A program made the translations under genes and the position numbers. From Bacillota bacterium (GTDB lineage Bacteria; Bacillota; Clostridia; Christensenellales; CAG-138): a DNA stretch of 64,000 bases. The stretch spans positions 1 to 64,000 of the forward strand of contig JAEWYO010000060.1 in NCBI GenBank assembly GCA_023395595.1, given 5' to 3'. Within the stretch, counting starts at the first letter, position 1; the number at the start of each line of letters is the position of its first letter. The notes below the pieces were generated by a model that did not search any database, was not told the DNA's origin, and saw only the letters and a list, made by a program, of their open reading frames with translations. Below are positions 1-8,141 of this stretch, piece after piece.

Positions 1-233
1 TGGAGCACCACAGAGGACTTGCGCGGGCACTGCGCGCCTTTGACGAATCGTCTAACTATCGCTGGCACGAGGCGGTGGATTTTAACGCGACCTATCAGGA
101 ATACGAAGTCCTGCGCATGACCAATGACCTGCCCGCGCTCAAGAAGACACCGTATCGCGCGCGATATCTGGAACTGCCGCTTCGGCGGCGCATCCGCATG
201 CATTTGGTGCGGCTCGGCATCTTAAAACATTGA
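1..233 (+). CDS. Glycosyltransferase, C-terminal fragment (cut by window edge)
   Basis: An open frame enters from the left edge and stops at TGA 231-233, giving about 76 residues of a protein C-terminus. The segment WHEAVDFNATYQEYEVL, followed by a basic tail, resembles the corresponding region of the next gene (YHEAFVDAIHYQEFLIL, then PPYR and a basic stretch). It is therefore most likely the end of a paralogous family 2 glycosyltransferase. The catalytic half lies outside the window, so the function is inferred from this similarity only. The next start codon follows after 19 bases, which suggests one transcript. Confidence 0.6.
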   Translation, partial: EHHRGLARALRAFDESSNYRWHEAVDFNATYQEYEVLRMTNDLPALKKTPYRARYLELPLRRRIRMHLVRLGILKH

Positions 234-252
234 GTGAACGAAGGAGGAAGCG

Positions 253-1227
253 ATGCAACAACCGACAAAAGCACTCGTGACGGTCATTTTACCCACGCAC
301 AACCACGCGCCGTTTATCGCGCAGGCCATCGAGAGCGTGCTGATGCAGAAGACGGAGTACCCGTTTGACATCTTGCTGCACGACGATGCCTCCACCGACG
401 GCACGGCTGACATCTGCCGCGACTATGCCGCAAAATATCCCGACAAGATCACGCTGATTGCGCAGAGCGTGAATCAATACACCATCGATCGGCGCATCCA
501 GTCGCACATCCTTATCCCGAAAGTCAGCGCGAAATACACCGCGATTCTTGACGGGGACGATTTCTGGGTCGATCCGGATAAACTGCAAAAGCAGCTATCC
601 TATCTGGAGGCGCACCCGGATTGCACGCTCTGCATCGGCGGGGCAAATTTGGTTGACGTGGACAACCGCGTGATCGGTCGTGTTGCGCCGTATGACGTAG
701 ATCGCGTGGTCGATCCGGCGGACATGATTCGCGGCGGCGGCGGATTCAACGCGACGAACACCATTGTGATGCCGACGCAGTTGCTCAAGGACTTGCCGAA
801 GTTTGCGGACTATGTGGAGGCGGAGGACATTCCGTTTCAGTTGCTAGGTGCACTCAGCGGCTACGCCTGGTACATCGCCGATACGCTGATGGCGTATCGC
901 ATCGCGGTGCCCGGCTCCTGGTCCACACGGCAGTATGCCTCTGCGATGGAGACGCGCATCAAGACCAGCCGTGATCTCATCGCGCTCAATGAAGGATATG
1001 ACGCATTCTCCAACGGGAAATACCACGAGGCGTTTGTGGACGCGATTCACTATCAGGAGTTTCTGATTTTGACCTACCAACACAAGCTGCGGGAGGCAAA
1101 GCGCCCGCCGTATCGCGTGTTTTATGACCAACTCTCGTGGAAGAGAAAGCTTCGCCTCTTTGGCGAAAAATATTGCACCAATCTCACCATGCGAATCCTT
1201 GCATGGCAGAGAAACCGCAGAAAGTAA
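253..1227 (+). CDS. Family 2 glycosyltransferase
   Basis: Predicted cytoplasmic GT-A fold enzyme of 324 residues that moves a sugar from a nucleotide donor during surface polysaccharide assembly. The N-terminus VTVILPTHNHAPFIAQAIES is the classic GT2 nucleotide-binding strand. It is followed by HDDASTDGT near residue 48 and by the metal-binding motif LDGDDFW near residue 100. The C-terminal part is basic and has no clear membrane span. The start is supported by the SD AAGGAGGAA just upstream of ATG 253. It lies between a partial paralogue and a flippase gene starting 8 bases after its stop, so it belongs to an exopolysaccharide operon. Donor and acceptor sugars cannot be told from the sequence. 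Confidence 0.85.
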   Translation: MQQPTKALVTVILPTHNHAPFIAQAIESVLMQKTEYPFDILLHDDASTDGTADICRDYAAKYPDKITLIAQSVNQYTIDRRIQSHILIPKVSAKYTAILDGDDFWVDPDKLQKQLSYLEAHPDCTLCIGGANLVDVDNRVIGRVAPYDVDRVVDPADMIRGGGGFNATNTIVMPTQLLKDLPKFADYVEAEDIPFQLLGALSGYAWYIADTLMAYRIAVPGSWSTRQYASAMETRIKTSRDLIALNEGYDAFSNGKYHEAFVDAIHYQEFLILTYQHKLREAKRPPYRVFYDQLSWKRKLRLFGEKYCTNLTMRILAWQRNRRK

Positions 1228-1235
1228 CAGGGAAC

Positions 1236-2744
1236 ATGGATCAAACATTTCGTAACAAAACCATCTCCGGCGTGATTTGGAAGGCGATGGAAAGCGGCGG
1301 CAATCAGATTGTCAAACTGGTCGTTACCGTCGTTCTTGCGCGCTTGCTCGATCCGCAGAATTATGCGACGCTGACTGCAATGGGAATTTTCATCGATCTT
1401 GCGGATACCATCATGAAACGCGGCTTCGTTACCTCGCTGATCCAGCGCAAAGACGCGGACAATGTCGATTTTTCCAGTGTCCTTTGGATCATGCTTTCGC
1501 TTGCTGGAATCTTCTATGCTGCTTTATATTTCCTTGCGCCGTCGCTTGCGGGTGTCTATAAAGATCCGCTGTTCGTGCCCGCGCTACGCGTGATGGCGCT
1601 CTCGCTGTTCTTTGGCGCGTTCAACTCGGTTCAGGGGGCAATCGTTCAGCGCAAGCTGGAATTTCGCCTATTTTGTATTGCGGCACTGTTTTCCATGCTG
1701 ATCTCCGGCGCAGTTGGCATCTATATGGCCTATAAGGGCTACGGTCTCTGGGCGCTGGTTGCACAGCAGATGATTGGCTCGATCAGCAATGTTGCCATTC
1801 TCTGGTTACTCGATCGCTGGAAGCCCGCGCTGGTCTTCTCGCTGACCAAGGCCAAGTCGCATTTTGGCTATGGATGGAAGCTGCTGCTTTCCAGTTTGCT
1901 GGACAAAGGCTATAGCAGCATCAATGGCCTGATCCTCGGCGCACGCTATGTTGGAGATTCTCTTGCGTTTTATAGCCGCGGGAAGCAACTGCCCAGCATG
2001 GTTTCCGAAAGTCTGAACAGCGTTGCGCTCTCCGTTCTGTTTCCGGCTTATGCGCTGCATCAGGACGACAAAGGGCGCGTGCTTGAGATGGTACGAAAGA
2101 CAAATCGCTCCACGTCTCTGATGGTCGTGCCCATGATGGCGGGGCTTGCCGCGGTTGCAACGCCGTTTATCAGTGTACTGCTGACCGACAAATGGCTGCC
2201 GACGGTGCCGTATTTGCAGATGATGTGCATCGCATTTGCGTTTTATCCCATGGAAGCGACCGATCTTCAGGCGCTCCTTGCGCTCGGCAAAAGCGATATC
2301 TATCTGGTTTCGGAGATCATCAAAAAGGTATTCGGGGTGATCGTGCTTGCCATCTCGGTCTTTGCGTTTACCACGCCGCTTGCGATCTCATGGGGCTTTG
2401 TGCTCACGAGCGTGTTTTCCATGATCGTGACCATGGCATACATGAAGAAGCATTTCGCCTATTCCTGGCGTGATCAGATCTGGGACATGCTACCGCCCAT
2501 GCTGCTCTCGGCTGCGATGTGGGGCGCGGTAAAAGCCGCCGCGTTGATTCCGATTCCGCAACTTCCGAGTTTGATCCTCCAGATCGTCTGTGGAGCCGTA
2601 GTCTATCTGGGGTTGGCGATGGCACTGAAACTGGAGAGCTTCACGTATCTTTGGAGTGCCATGAAAGCGTATTTTCGAAAGAACCGCAGATCGACGCCAA
2701 CCTGCGGGCCGGAGGATGGCACCGGGTCGGATGGAACCATCTGA
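1236..2744 (+). CDS. Wzx/WzxC-type polysaccharide flippase (MOP superfamily)
   Basis: Integral membrane protein of 502 residues with 12 or more hydrophobic segments. It starts MDQTFRNKTISGVIWKAME, typical of lipopolysaccharide/exopolysaccharide exporters of the Polysacc_synt_3 type. Such proteins flip undecaprenyl-diphosphate-linked glycans across the membrane. ATG 1236 is preferred over an upstream in-frame start at 1137, because that one lies well inside the glycosyltransferase gene and because the MDQTF start opens the conserved amphipathic N-terminus. The SD is weak (AACAGGGAAC). Neighbours (glycosyltransferases and UDP-glucose dehydrogenase) support a role in surface glycan export. The C-terminal 25 residues are hydrophilic. 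MATE-like drug export is unlikely in this context. Confidence 0.85.
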   Translation: MDQTFRNKTISGVIWKAMESGGNQIVKLVVTVVLARLLDPQNYATLTAMGIFIDLADTIMKRGFVTSLIQRKDADNVDFSSVLWIMLSLAGIFYAALYFLAPSLAGVYKDPLFVPALRVMALSLFFGAFNSVQGAIVQRKLEFRLFCIAALFSMLISGAVGIYMAYKGYGLWALVAQQMIGSISNVAILWLLDRWKPALVFSLTKAKSHFGYGWKLLLSSLLDKGYSSINGLILGARYVGDSLAFYSRGKQLPSMVSESLNSVALSVLFPAYALHQDDKGRVLEMVRKTNRSTSLMVVPMMAGLAAVATPFISVLLTDKWLPTVPYLQMMCIAFAFYPMEATDLQALLALGKSDIYLVSEIIKKVFGVIVLAISVFAFTTPLAISWGFVLTSVFSMIVTMAYMKKHFAYSWRDQIWDMLPPMLLSAAMWGAVKAAALIPIPQLPSLILQIVCGAVVYLGLAMALKLESFTYLWSAMKAYFRKNRRSTPTCGPEDGTGSDGTI

Positions 2745-2792
2745 TGCAATTATTGAGCTTGTGCGCATCGCGCATGAGGAAGGAATAAACCA

Positions 2793-4082
2793 ATGAAACT
2801 TTCCGTTGCCGGAACGGGCTATGTCGGCTTGGTTGCCGGCGTGTGTTTCGCGGAAAAAGGGCACACCGTCACCTGCGTGGATGTGGACGAGGAGAAGATT
2901 GCGCGCATGCGTGAGGGAGTCTCACCGATCTACGAAGCTGGGCTGGAGGAACTTCTCAAGAAAAACCTTGCCGCAGGCAGATTGTTTTTCACGAGCGATT
3001 ACCAGAGCGCCTATGCCGACGCGGATGCGATCTTCATCGGCGTCGGTACGCCGGAGCAGCCGGATGGCAGCGCAAACCTTCGTTACATTGCGGCGGTTTG
3101 CCGGCAGATTGCAACCAGCGTCACACGCGACTGCCTCGTGGTGGTCAAGTCCACCGTGCCGGTCGGTACAAACGATAAAGTAGAGCAATTCATCCGCGAC
3201 AATCTGGAGCGGGACGTGACGGTACGCGTCGCAAGCAATCCGGAGTTTCTGGCGCAGGGCAACGCGGTGTATGACACGATGCATGCCACGCGCATCATCA
3301 TCGGCACCGAGGACGAAGTCGCGAAAAAGACGCTGCTAGACATCTACGCGCCGTTTGATCTACCCATCGTTTCGGTTTCGCGCCGCTCGGCGGAGATGAT
3401 CAAATACGCCTGCAACAACTTCCTCGCGCTGAAGATTTCCTACATGAACGACATCGCAAACCTCTGCGAACTCGTCGGCGCAAACATCGACGATGTTTCT
3501 GAGGGCATGCGTTATGACCCGCGCATTGGAGCCAAGTTCCTCAAGGCAGGCGTTGGCTACGGCGGAAGCTGCTTCCCAAAGGATACCAAGGCGCTCACAT
3601 ATCTGGCCCGCCAGCACGGCGCGCAGCTCAAGACCGTCGATGCTGCGGTGGAGATCAATGCCGCACAGAAGACGCGCCTGTTTGAGAAGGCGAAAAAACG
3701 GCTCATGACGTTTGAGAACGTCAAGGTAGCAGTGCTTGGGCTTGCGTTCAAACCCGGCACGGACGATCTGCGCGAAGCACCCGCGCTCGACAATGTGCGC
3801 CTGCTTCTGGAAAACGGCGCAAACGTTGTGTGCTATGATCCCATTGCGGCAAAGAACTTTAGCAAACTCTATCCGAATGTTTTTCTGGCAAACAGCGTCG
3901 AGGAGGCGCTGGAAGGCGCGTTCTGCTGCTTTGTCTTCACGGAGTGGGAGGAGTTTATCCGCCTCTCGCCGGAGACGTTCCGCAGGAAAATGCGCGTGCC
4001 GCTGGTCTATGACGGCAGGAATATCTTCGATCCGGAGCAAATGAAACGCGGCGGCGTGGAATACTATTCCATCGGCCGCTGA
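2793..4082 (+). CDS. ugd: UDP-glucose 6-dehydrogenase
   Basis: A 429-residue enzyme oxidising UDP-glucose to UDP-glucuronate with two NAD+, supplying uronic acid for the surface polysaccharide. The N-terminal Rossmann fold begins MKLSVAGTGYVGLVAG. The active-site segment GVGYGGSCFPKDTKAL, near residues 249-264, carries the catalytic Cys and the following Lys. The C-terminal UDP-binding domain contains AVLGLAFKPGTDDLREAPA. Length and motifs match the UDPG/MGDP dehydrogenase family, and a GDP-mannose dehydrogenase is less likely. The SD GAGGAAGGAA precedes ATG 2793. It is the last gene of the rightward polysaccharide block. The 143 bases that follow are AT-rich and hold no gene. Confidence 0.95.
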   Translation: MKLSVAGTGYVGLVAGVCFAEKGHTVTCVDVDEEKIARMREGVSPIYEAGLEELLKKNLAAGRLFFTSDYQSAYADADAIFIGVGTPEQPDGSANLRYIAAVCRQIATSVTRDCLVVVKSTVPVGTNDKVEQFIRDNLERDVTVRVASNPEFLAQGNAVYDTMHATRIIIGTEDEVAKKTLLDIYAPFDLPIVSVSRRSAEMIKYACNNFLALKISYMNDIANLCELVGANIDDVSEGMRYDPRIGAKFLKAGVGYGGSCFPKDTKALTYLARQHGAQLKTVDAAVEINAAQKTRLFEKAKKRLMTFENVKVAVLGLAFKPGTDDLREAPALDNVRLLLENGANVVCYDPIAAKNFSKLYPNVFLANSVEEALEGAFCCFVFTEWEEFIRLSPETFRRKMRVPLVYDGRNIFDPEQMKRGGVEYYSIGR

Positions 4083-4225
4083 GCGACAACACGTGTTTCA
4101 TGCGATTAAAAAATAAAGACAGTTCAATCACTAAAATAATAGGTAATATTCAAACAAATAATCAATAAACACGTGAATGCTCTATTTCGCATGCCAAAAA
4201 ATTGACGGGAACGGGATGAAAACGG

Positions 4226-4855
4226 ATGGTTGGGTTCTATAATTACACGGTCATTCTCACGTATGTCGGCGTGGTGAGTGCGGTGCTTGGTGTCGGGCTT
4301 TCGATGTACGGGCACACTTCGATGGCAGTAGTCTGCCTTATGGTGTCCGGCTTTTGCGATTTGTTTGACGGAACGGTTGCGCGCACGCGCAAGCGCACCG
4401 TAAGCGAGCAGAAGTTTGGAATCCAGATCGATTCACTGGCAGATTTGATCTGTTTTGGCGTGCTGCCGGCGGCAATCGGGTTTTCCATCGGGCTGACGCA
4501 ATGGTTTGAAGCGGCGGCTTTGATTGTTTATGTACTTGCCGCGCTGATTCGCTTGGCGTATTACAACGTCACGGAGGAGGAGCTGGAGTTTTGCGCAAAC
4601 ACCAAGCGCGTCTATTACGACGGGCTGCCGGTGACCACGGTCGCCATTCTGATTCCGATGATCTATACCCTGCGCCCTGTGATGAAGAGCGGGTTTCTGC
4701 TACTCTATGCGCTGTGCCTGCTCTTTACCGCCGTTGCATTTCTGGTCAAGATCAAGGTGCGAAAACTCGGCATGAAGGGCATGATCGCCGCCGCGTTCTG
4801 CGGGTTGGCTGTGCTCGCGCTTCTCATCGCGGGGTGGAACCGTATCGCGGTATAA
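4226..4855 (+). CDS. pssA: CDP-diacylglycerol-serine O-phosphatidyltransferase
   Basis: A 209-residue membrane enzyme of the CDP-alcohol phosphatidyltransferase family, making phosphatidylserine from CDP-diacylglycerol and serine. The signature is clear from residue 46: FDGTVARTRKRT, then FGIQIDSLADLICFG. The conserved DG, AR, G and two Asp are present, with a spacer between AR and G of 11 residues rather than the usual 8. Several transmembrane helices follow. The start at 4226 gives MVGFYNYTVILTYVG. An ATG at 4216 runs out of frame into a stop. The gene stands alone with a strong hairpin terminator 18 bases downstream. Other CDP-alcohol transferases (PgsA) fit less well, because the FGIQIDSLAD context is PssA-like. 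Confidence 0.88.
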   Translation: MVGFYNYTVILTYVGVVSAVLGVGLSMYGHTSMAVVCLMVSGFCDLFDGTVARTRKRTVSEQKFGIQIDSLADLICFGVLPAAIGFSIGLTQWFEAAALIVYVLAALIRLAYYNVTEEELEFCANTKRVYYDGLPVTTVAILIPMIYTLRPVMKSGFLLLYALCLLFTAVAFLVKIKVRKLGMKGMIAAAFCGLAVLALLIAGWNRIAV

Positions 4856-4872
4856 AGATAGAGTACACAAGC

Positions 4873-4898
4873 AAACGCCCGGATTCAGCCGGGCGTTT
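4873..4898. terminator. Bidirectional intrinsic terminator
   Basis: A 10-bp perfect stem, 4873-4882 paired with 4889-4898, with a 6-base loop and A/T-rich flanks on both sides. It lies between the convergent ends of pssA and the zinc-ribbon gene and can serve both. Confidence 0.85.
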
Positions 4899-4926
4899 TG
4901 ATGTGGAACAATGTTTTGTGGGTTGC

Positions 4927-5304
4927 TTAGCTGAACAGTATCGTGAAAAACTCGGTTATTTCGGCGATCCAATGATCCAGAAACAAGGTCTTCATCTGCG
5001 CGTACCAACCGAGCATGCTCTTGGGGATTGCGTACCGCGCGCTGTCAAGAATCGCGCGTGCGGCGCCGTGGCGATCTCCCGCTGCGGAGGCGGAATAGTC
5101 AAGCACGATGAATGCAAGAATCAGGATCAGCGCAAGAAGGACAAGCGAGAACAGGAAGCGAAGCAGCCCGCCGAGCAAGCCTCCGCGGCTGCCGATTGCT
5201 TTCGGTGCGCCTTTTTCCGCGCCGCAATAAGGGCAATACGTGCCCGAAAAGCGCGTCTTGCAGCGGCGGCAGACGATATGCGCTCTATGCGTGCTTTGTG
5301 GCAT
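4927..5304 (-). CDS. Small membrane protein with N-terminal zinc ribbon
   Basis: A 125-residue protein beginning MPQSTHRAHIVCRRCKTRF, then TYCPYCG. Two CxxC pairs near residues 12-15 and 24-27 form a zinc ribbon. A Gly-rich turn and a strongly hydrophobic segment (LLRFLFSLVLLALILILAF) around residues 50-70 follow. The C-terminal part is unremarkable. The start at 5304 is chosen because an SD (GGAG) lies 10-12 bases upstream and it overlaps the 3' end of thyX by 20 bases, the usual operon arrangement. The upstream in-frame codons belong to the antisense of thyX. No function is recognised. It is probably the last gene of the dCMP deaminase-thyX operon. Confidence 0.6.
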   Translation of the reverse strand: MPQSTHRAHIVCRRCKTRFSGTYCPYCGAEKGAPKAIGSRGGLLGGLLRFLFSLVLLALILILAFIVLDYSASAAGDRHGAARAILDSARYAIPKSMLGWYAQMKTLFLDHWIAEITEFFTILFS

Positions 5305-6043
5305 TTCGCAACAACTCCAGCGCTTCTTTTTTGCGGATGATATGGCAGGAAGGATGTTGAAATTCGTTTTCCGGACAATAGCCCAACGAGATACAACTTG
5401 CACCCGCGTCCTCAAAGAGTGCAGGGGCTGCTTCCTTACAGAGGCGAAGCATCTTGTTCGCAAGGTCACGAATCTCCGACTGCGCATTCTTGCAGCAGCG
5501 GATTTTAAACCAATCCAGCAACGCGTGCGCGTTCATGCCGATCAGCGCCTTAAACTCCGTCGCCTGCGGCTTGAGGTAGCGAAGGTCCTCTTCCTTGTAG
5601 CCCGCGTCCACACCCTCGTTATACCATTCTTCAAGCATGTTCAACAGATCGACCGCGCCAAGAGAGACGGTGGTTCCGTCCGGCAGGGTGCAATCGGCGC
5701 GGTGCGGCAGGATTGAATCCGGCAGCACGACATCATAGGCGCGTTTGCCGCCTTTTTGCACGCGGCCGCTCTTGATGAGATAGCTCGCGAGGCGTTTGCG
5801 GACAAGCTGTACTTCGGTCACGCGGGAATAGCCCTCCACGCCGAAGAGAAAATAGTCAAACTCGGTCGCGGCGAGGTGCCCTTTTTCAATGATGCTGCGC
5901 ACAAGATCCGCATTGTAGGGCGAGGCAATGATTTCGCTTAAGCCCCGCTCACTGCGCGTGAAACGCGCGGCAACATCGGTATACACCTTTCCGCCGCCCG
6001 CCAGCAGGACGACCGTGCCGTCGCCCACCCGCATTTGATTCAT
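5285..6043 (-). CDS. thyX: Flavin-dependent thymidylate synthase-like protein (variant ThyX)
   Basis: A 252-residue protein related to ThyX, which makes dTMP from dUMP using FAD, NADPH and methylene-tetrahydrofolate. The family pattern is visible in EFDYFLFGVEGYSRVTEVQL and in MNAHALLDWFKIR followed by NAQSEIRDLA, the dUMP/FAD-binding C-terminal helix region. The ThyX signature RHRxxSxNExSxR appears here as RKRLASYLIKSGR near residues 82-94. The outer Arg and both Ser remain, but His, Asn and Glu are replaced. A Cys-containing tail (GYCPENEFQHPSC) is present. It overlaps the dCMP deaminase gene by 4 bases (ATGA), so the two act together in dTMP synthesis: the deaminase supplies dUMP. No thyA is seen in this window. 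Confidence 0.75.
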   Translation of the reverse strand: MNQMRVGDGTVVLLAGGGKVYTDVAARFTRSERGLSEIIASPYNADLVRSIIEKGHLAATEFDYFLFGVEGYSRVTEVQLVRKRLASYLIKSGRVQKGGKRAYDVVLPDSILPHRADCTLPDGTTVSLGAVDLLNMLEEWYNEGVDAGYKEEDLRYLKPQATEFKALIGMNAHALLDWFKIRCCKNAQSEIRDLANKMLRLCKEAAPALFEDAGASCISLGYCPENEFQHPSCHIIRKKEALELLRNATKHA

Positions 6044-6471
6044 AGCGTTACTTCTCCAATTTTGTTGATAACGTGGTCGATGCCTGCGTTTTTGATCAGG
6101 CGGTTACACATGATGCACGGTTCTGGGTTGTCGATCGGTTTGTCAAAGCCTTCAAATCCATAGAGATAGAGCGTGCTGCCGAGCATTTCATTTCGGCTCG
6201 CGCTGATGATAGCGTTTGCTTCCGCGTGAACCGCGACGCATTTTTCATATTGCTCGCCATGGGGAATGTTGTGTCGATCCCGCCAGCAGGAGCCGACGTC
6301 GCAGCAGTTTTCGTCGCCGCGCGGCGCGCCATTGTATCCCGTTGCGATGATTTCGTCGTTTTTCACGATCACCGCGCCGTATTGCCGGCGAAGGCAGGTG
6401 GAGCGTTTTGCGACCTCGGCCGCGATTGAGAGATAGTAGTCTCGTTTGGTGATACGTTCCATGCGGTTCAT
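6040..6471 (-). CDS. dCMP deaminase (ComEB type)
   Basis: A 143-residue zinc enzyme converting dCMP to dUMP, the substrate of thymidylate synthase. The cytidine/deoxycytidylate deaminase motifs are intact: VHAEANAI near residue 81 (zinc His and catalytic Glu) and PEPCIMCNRLI near residue 118 (two zinc Cys). Extra Cys residues in the NCCDVGSCWRDR segment match the dCMP deaminase subgroup rather than tRNA adenosine deaminases. The SD AAAGGGGGAT lies upstream of ATG 6471. It is the first gene of a leftward operon with thyX and a zinc-ribbon gene, and a sigma-A-like promoter is seen at 6486-6514. Confidence 0.92.
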   Translation of the reverse strand: MNRMERITKRDYYLSIAAEVAKRSTCLRRQYGAVIVKNDEIIATGYNGAPRGDENCCDVGSCWRDRHNIPHGEQYEKCVAVHAEANAIISASRNEMLGSTLYLYGFEGFDKPIDNPEPCIMCNRLIKNAGIDHVINKIGEVTL

Positions 6472-6485
6472 CCCCCTTTTGAGCT

Positions 6486-6514
6486 ATTTTCGCATATTCT
6501 GGCGTGCCGTGCAA
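6486..6514 (-). promoter_or_regulatory. Promoter of the dCMP deaminase-thyX operon
   Basis: On the minus strand TTGCAC (6509-6514), a 17-base spacer and GAAAAT (6486-6491). It lies just upstream of the SD of the deaminase gene. The -10 is imperfect. Confidence 0.5.
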
Positions 6515-6565
6515 TCGTTGTAAGAAAAACTCTCGGTATTAAACATACAGAGGCATTACACCGCA

Positions 6566-6593
6566 CAAAAAAAACAGGCGCTGTGAACGCCTG
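6566..6593 (-). terminator. Intrinsic terminator after the MATE gene
   Basis: On the minus strand a 6-bp GC-rich stem (6588-6593 with 6575-6580) and 7-base loop are followed directly by eight T residues. This is a strong rho-independent terminator 19 bases after the MATE stop codon. Confidence 0.85.
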
Positions 6594-6611
6594 CTTGATT
6601 GCGGACTCGCG

Positions 6612-8012
6612 TTATGCCAGCACCGGCGGTTCCGGTGGCATGGTGCGGATACGCGTGTTATAGATGTTGGCAAACATCACGAGCGAGAGGATGATGGTGA
6701 CGACCTCCGCAATCGGGAACGCCCACCAGACGGCGGTGACTTCGTGGAAAATCCGTGAGAGCAGCCACGCCGCGGGAACGAGCACGAGAAGTTGGCGGGC
6801 AAGTGAAAGATACATGCTGTACGAACCATTGCCAACCGCTTGGAACATCACGGAGCAGACGATGCTGACGGAAGCCAGCACAAGCCCGATGGGGATGATG
6901 GTCAGCGCAGCTCTGCCGATGCGGAGCATCTCATCCGTCGCTTGGAACAGCCCTAGGATTTGATCTGGCAGCAGCATGATCAGCGCCACCATGATCAACA
7001 TCATCACGATACCCGAAATCATCGCGAGTTTCCAAGTGCGCATCACGCGCTTTCTGTTCTGCGCGCCATAGTTGAAGGCGATGATGCTCATCGCGGCGTT
7101 GGTCATGCCAAAGAGCGGCATCATGGCGATGGATTGAATCCGGAAATAGACCCCGAACACCGCGACCGCGGTCTCCGTATACGCGATGAGAATACCGTTG
7201 AGCGCGAGTGTCATCACCGTTCCAAGCGCTTGCAGGATGATGCTCGGCGCGCCGACTTTGTAGATTTCCTTTACGATTGGCGCTCTTAAACGCAGGTTTT
7301 TTGCGCGCAGGCGAACCTCATTCTTCTTGCTGAAGATCAGCACAAACGAGATCAGCATCGCAAGGATTTGCCCGCCGATGGTGGCGATTGCGGCACCCGC
7401 CATACCGAGTTTCGGGAACCCCAGCAAACCAAAGATCAAAATCGGATCGAATATGATATTGAACACCGCACCGGAAATCTGCACCAGCATCACGTAGAAG
7501 TTCTGTCCCTGGGACTGCATGATGCGCTCGCAATAGATCTGCATAAACAGCCCGATTGAGCCTGTCAGAATGATCGAAAGATAGGTCACGCCGTATTCCA
7601 GCGTCTCGGGGTTGGAGGTATATGCTTGCATGAACGGGCGCGTGCCGAAAACCCCGAAGAGCACAAACACCAGCATGGAGATCAGCATCAGCGTAAAGCC
7701 GTTACCCGCCGCCTGCTCGGCTTCTTCGTGCCGCTTTGCGCCCAGGCGGCGCGAGATGAGAGAGTTGATACCAACGCCGGTACCGACCGCGACGGAGATC
7801 ATCAACATAAAAATGGGAAACGAGAGCGAGACCGCCGTGAGCGCGTTTTCGCCCAGATAGGAGACGAAGATGCTGTCTACAATGTTGTAGATGGCCTGTA
7901 TCAGCATGGATACCGCCAGCGGCGCGCCCATACCAAAGAGCAGTTTGCCTTCCGGCTGAGCTGCCATCTTGTTCGTTTTCAAATTCATAGGTGTGGTTGC
8001 GTTTGTTTCCAT
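6612..8012 (-). CDS. MATE family multidrug/cation exporter
   Basis: A 466-residue membrane protein with about 12 transmembrane helices in two homologous halves. The N-terminal region GKLLFGMGAPLAVSMLIQAIYNIVDSIFVSYLGENALTAV is typical of MATE (MOP superfamily) exporters, which move drugs or metabolites by Na+ or H+ antiport. ATG 8012 is chosen over an upstream start at 8075, because the latter would fall inside the promoter seen at 8066-8094. The SD is weak. The gene is monocistronic, with its own promoter and a strong terminator. The substrate cannot be inferred. The lone setting argues against a polysaccharide flippase. Confidence 0.88.
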   Translation of the reverse strand: METNATTPMNLKTNKMAAQPEGKLLFGMGAPLAVSMLIQAIYNIVDSIFVSYLGENALTAVSLSFPIFMLMISVAVGTGVGINSLISRRLGAKRHEEAEQAAGNGFTLMLISMLVFVLFGVFGTRPFMQAYTSNPETLEYGVTYLSIILTGSIGLFMQIYCERIMQSQGQNFYVMLVQISGAVFNIIFDPILIFGLLGFPKLGMAGAAIATIGGQILAMLISFVLIFSKKNEVRLRAKNLRLRAPIVKEIYKVGAPSIILQALGTVMTLALNGILIAYTETAVAVFGVYFRIQSIAMMPLFGMTNAAMSIIAFNYGAQNRKRVMRTWKLAMISGIVMMLIMVALIMLLPDQILGLFQATDEMLRIGRAALTIIPIGLVLASVSIVCSVMFQAVGNGSYSMYLSLARQLLVLVPAAWLLSRIFHEVTAVWWAFPIAEVVTIILSLVMFANIYNTRIRTMPPEPPVLA

Positions 8013-8065
8013 CGTTCGTTCACCAATATTTCTCGTTATTTTCACGCAGGATTGCGGTGAAACGA

Positions 8066-8094
8066 ATTGTAGCATGAATAAAATAGACTGGCAA
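8066..8094 (-). promoter_or_regulatory. Promoter of the MATE exporter gene
   Basis: Minus strand TTGCCA (8089-8094), 17-base spacer, TACAAT (8066-8071). This places the start of transcription roughly 45-50 bases upstream of ATG 8012 and rules out the longer reading frame. Confidence 0.7.
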
Positions 8095-8100
8095 GCAAAT

Positions 8101-8128
8101 AAAAGGCACGCCTTTTGCCGGGCGTGCT
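8101..8128 (-). terminator. Intrinsic terminator after the SLOG protein gene
   Basis: On the minus strand a 7-bp stem (8121-8127 with 8106-8112) is followed by CTTTTATTT. It lies 14 bases after the stop codon of the 8142-8672 gene and just before the MATE promoter. Confidence 0.75.
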
Positions 8129-8141
8129 GTTTTCGTTTGCG

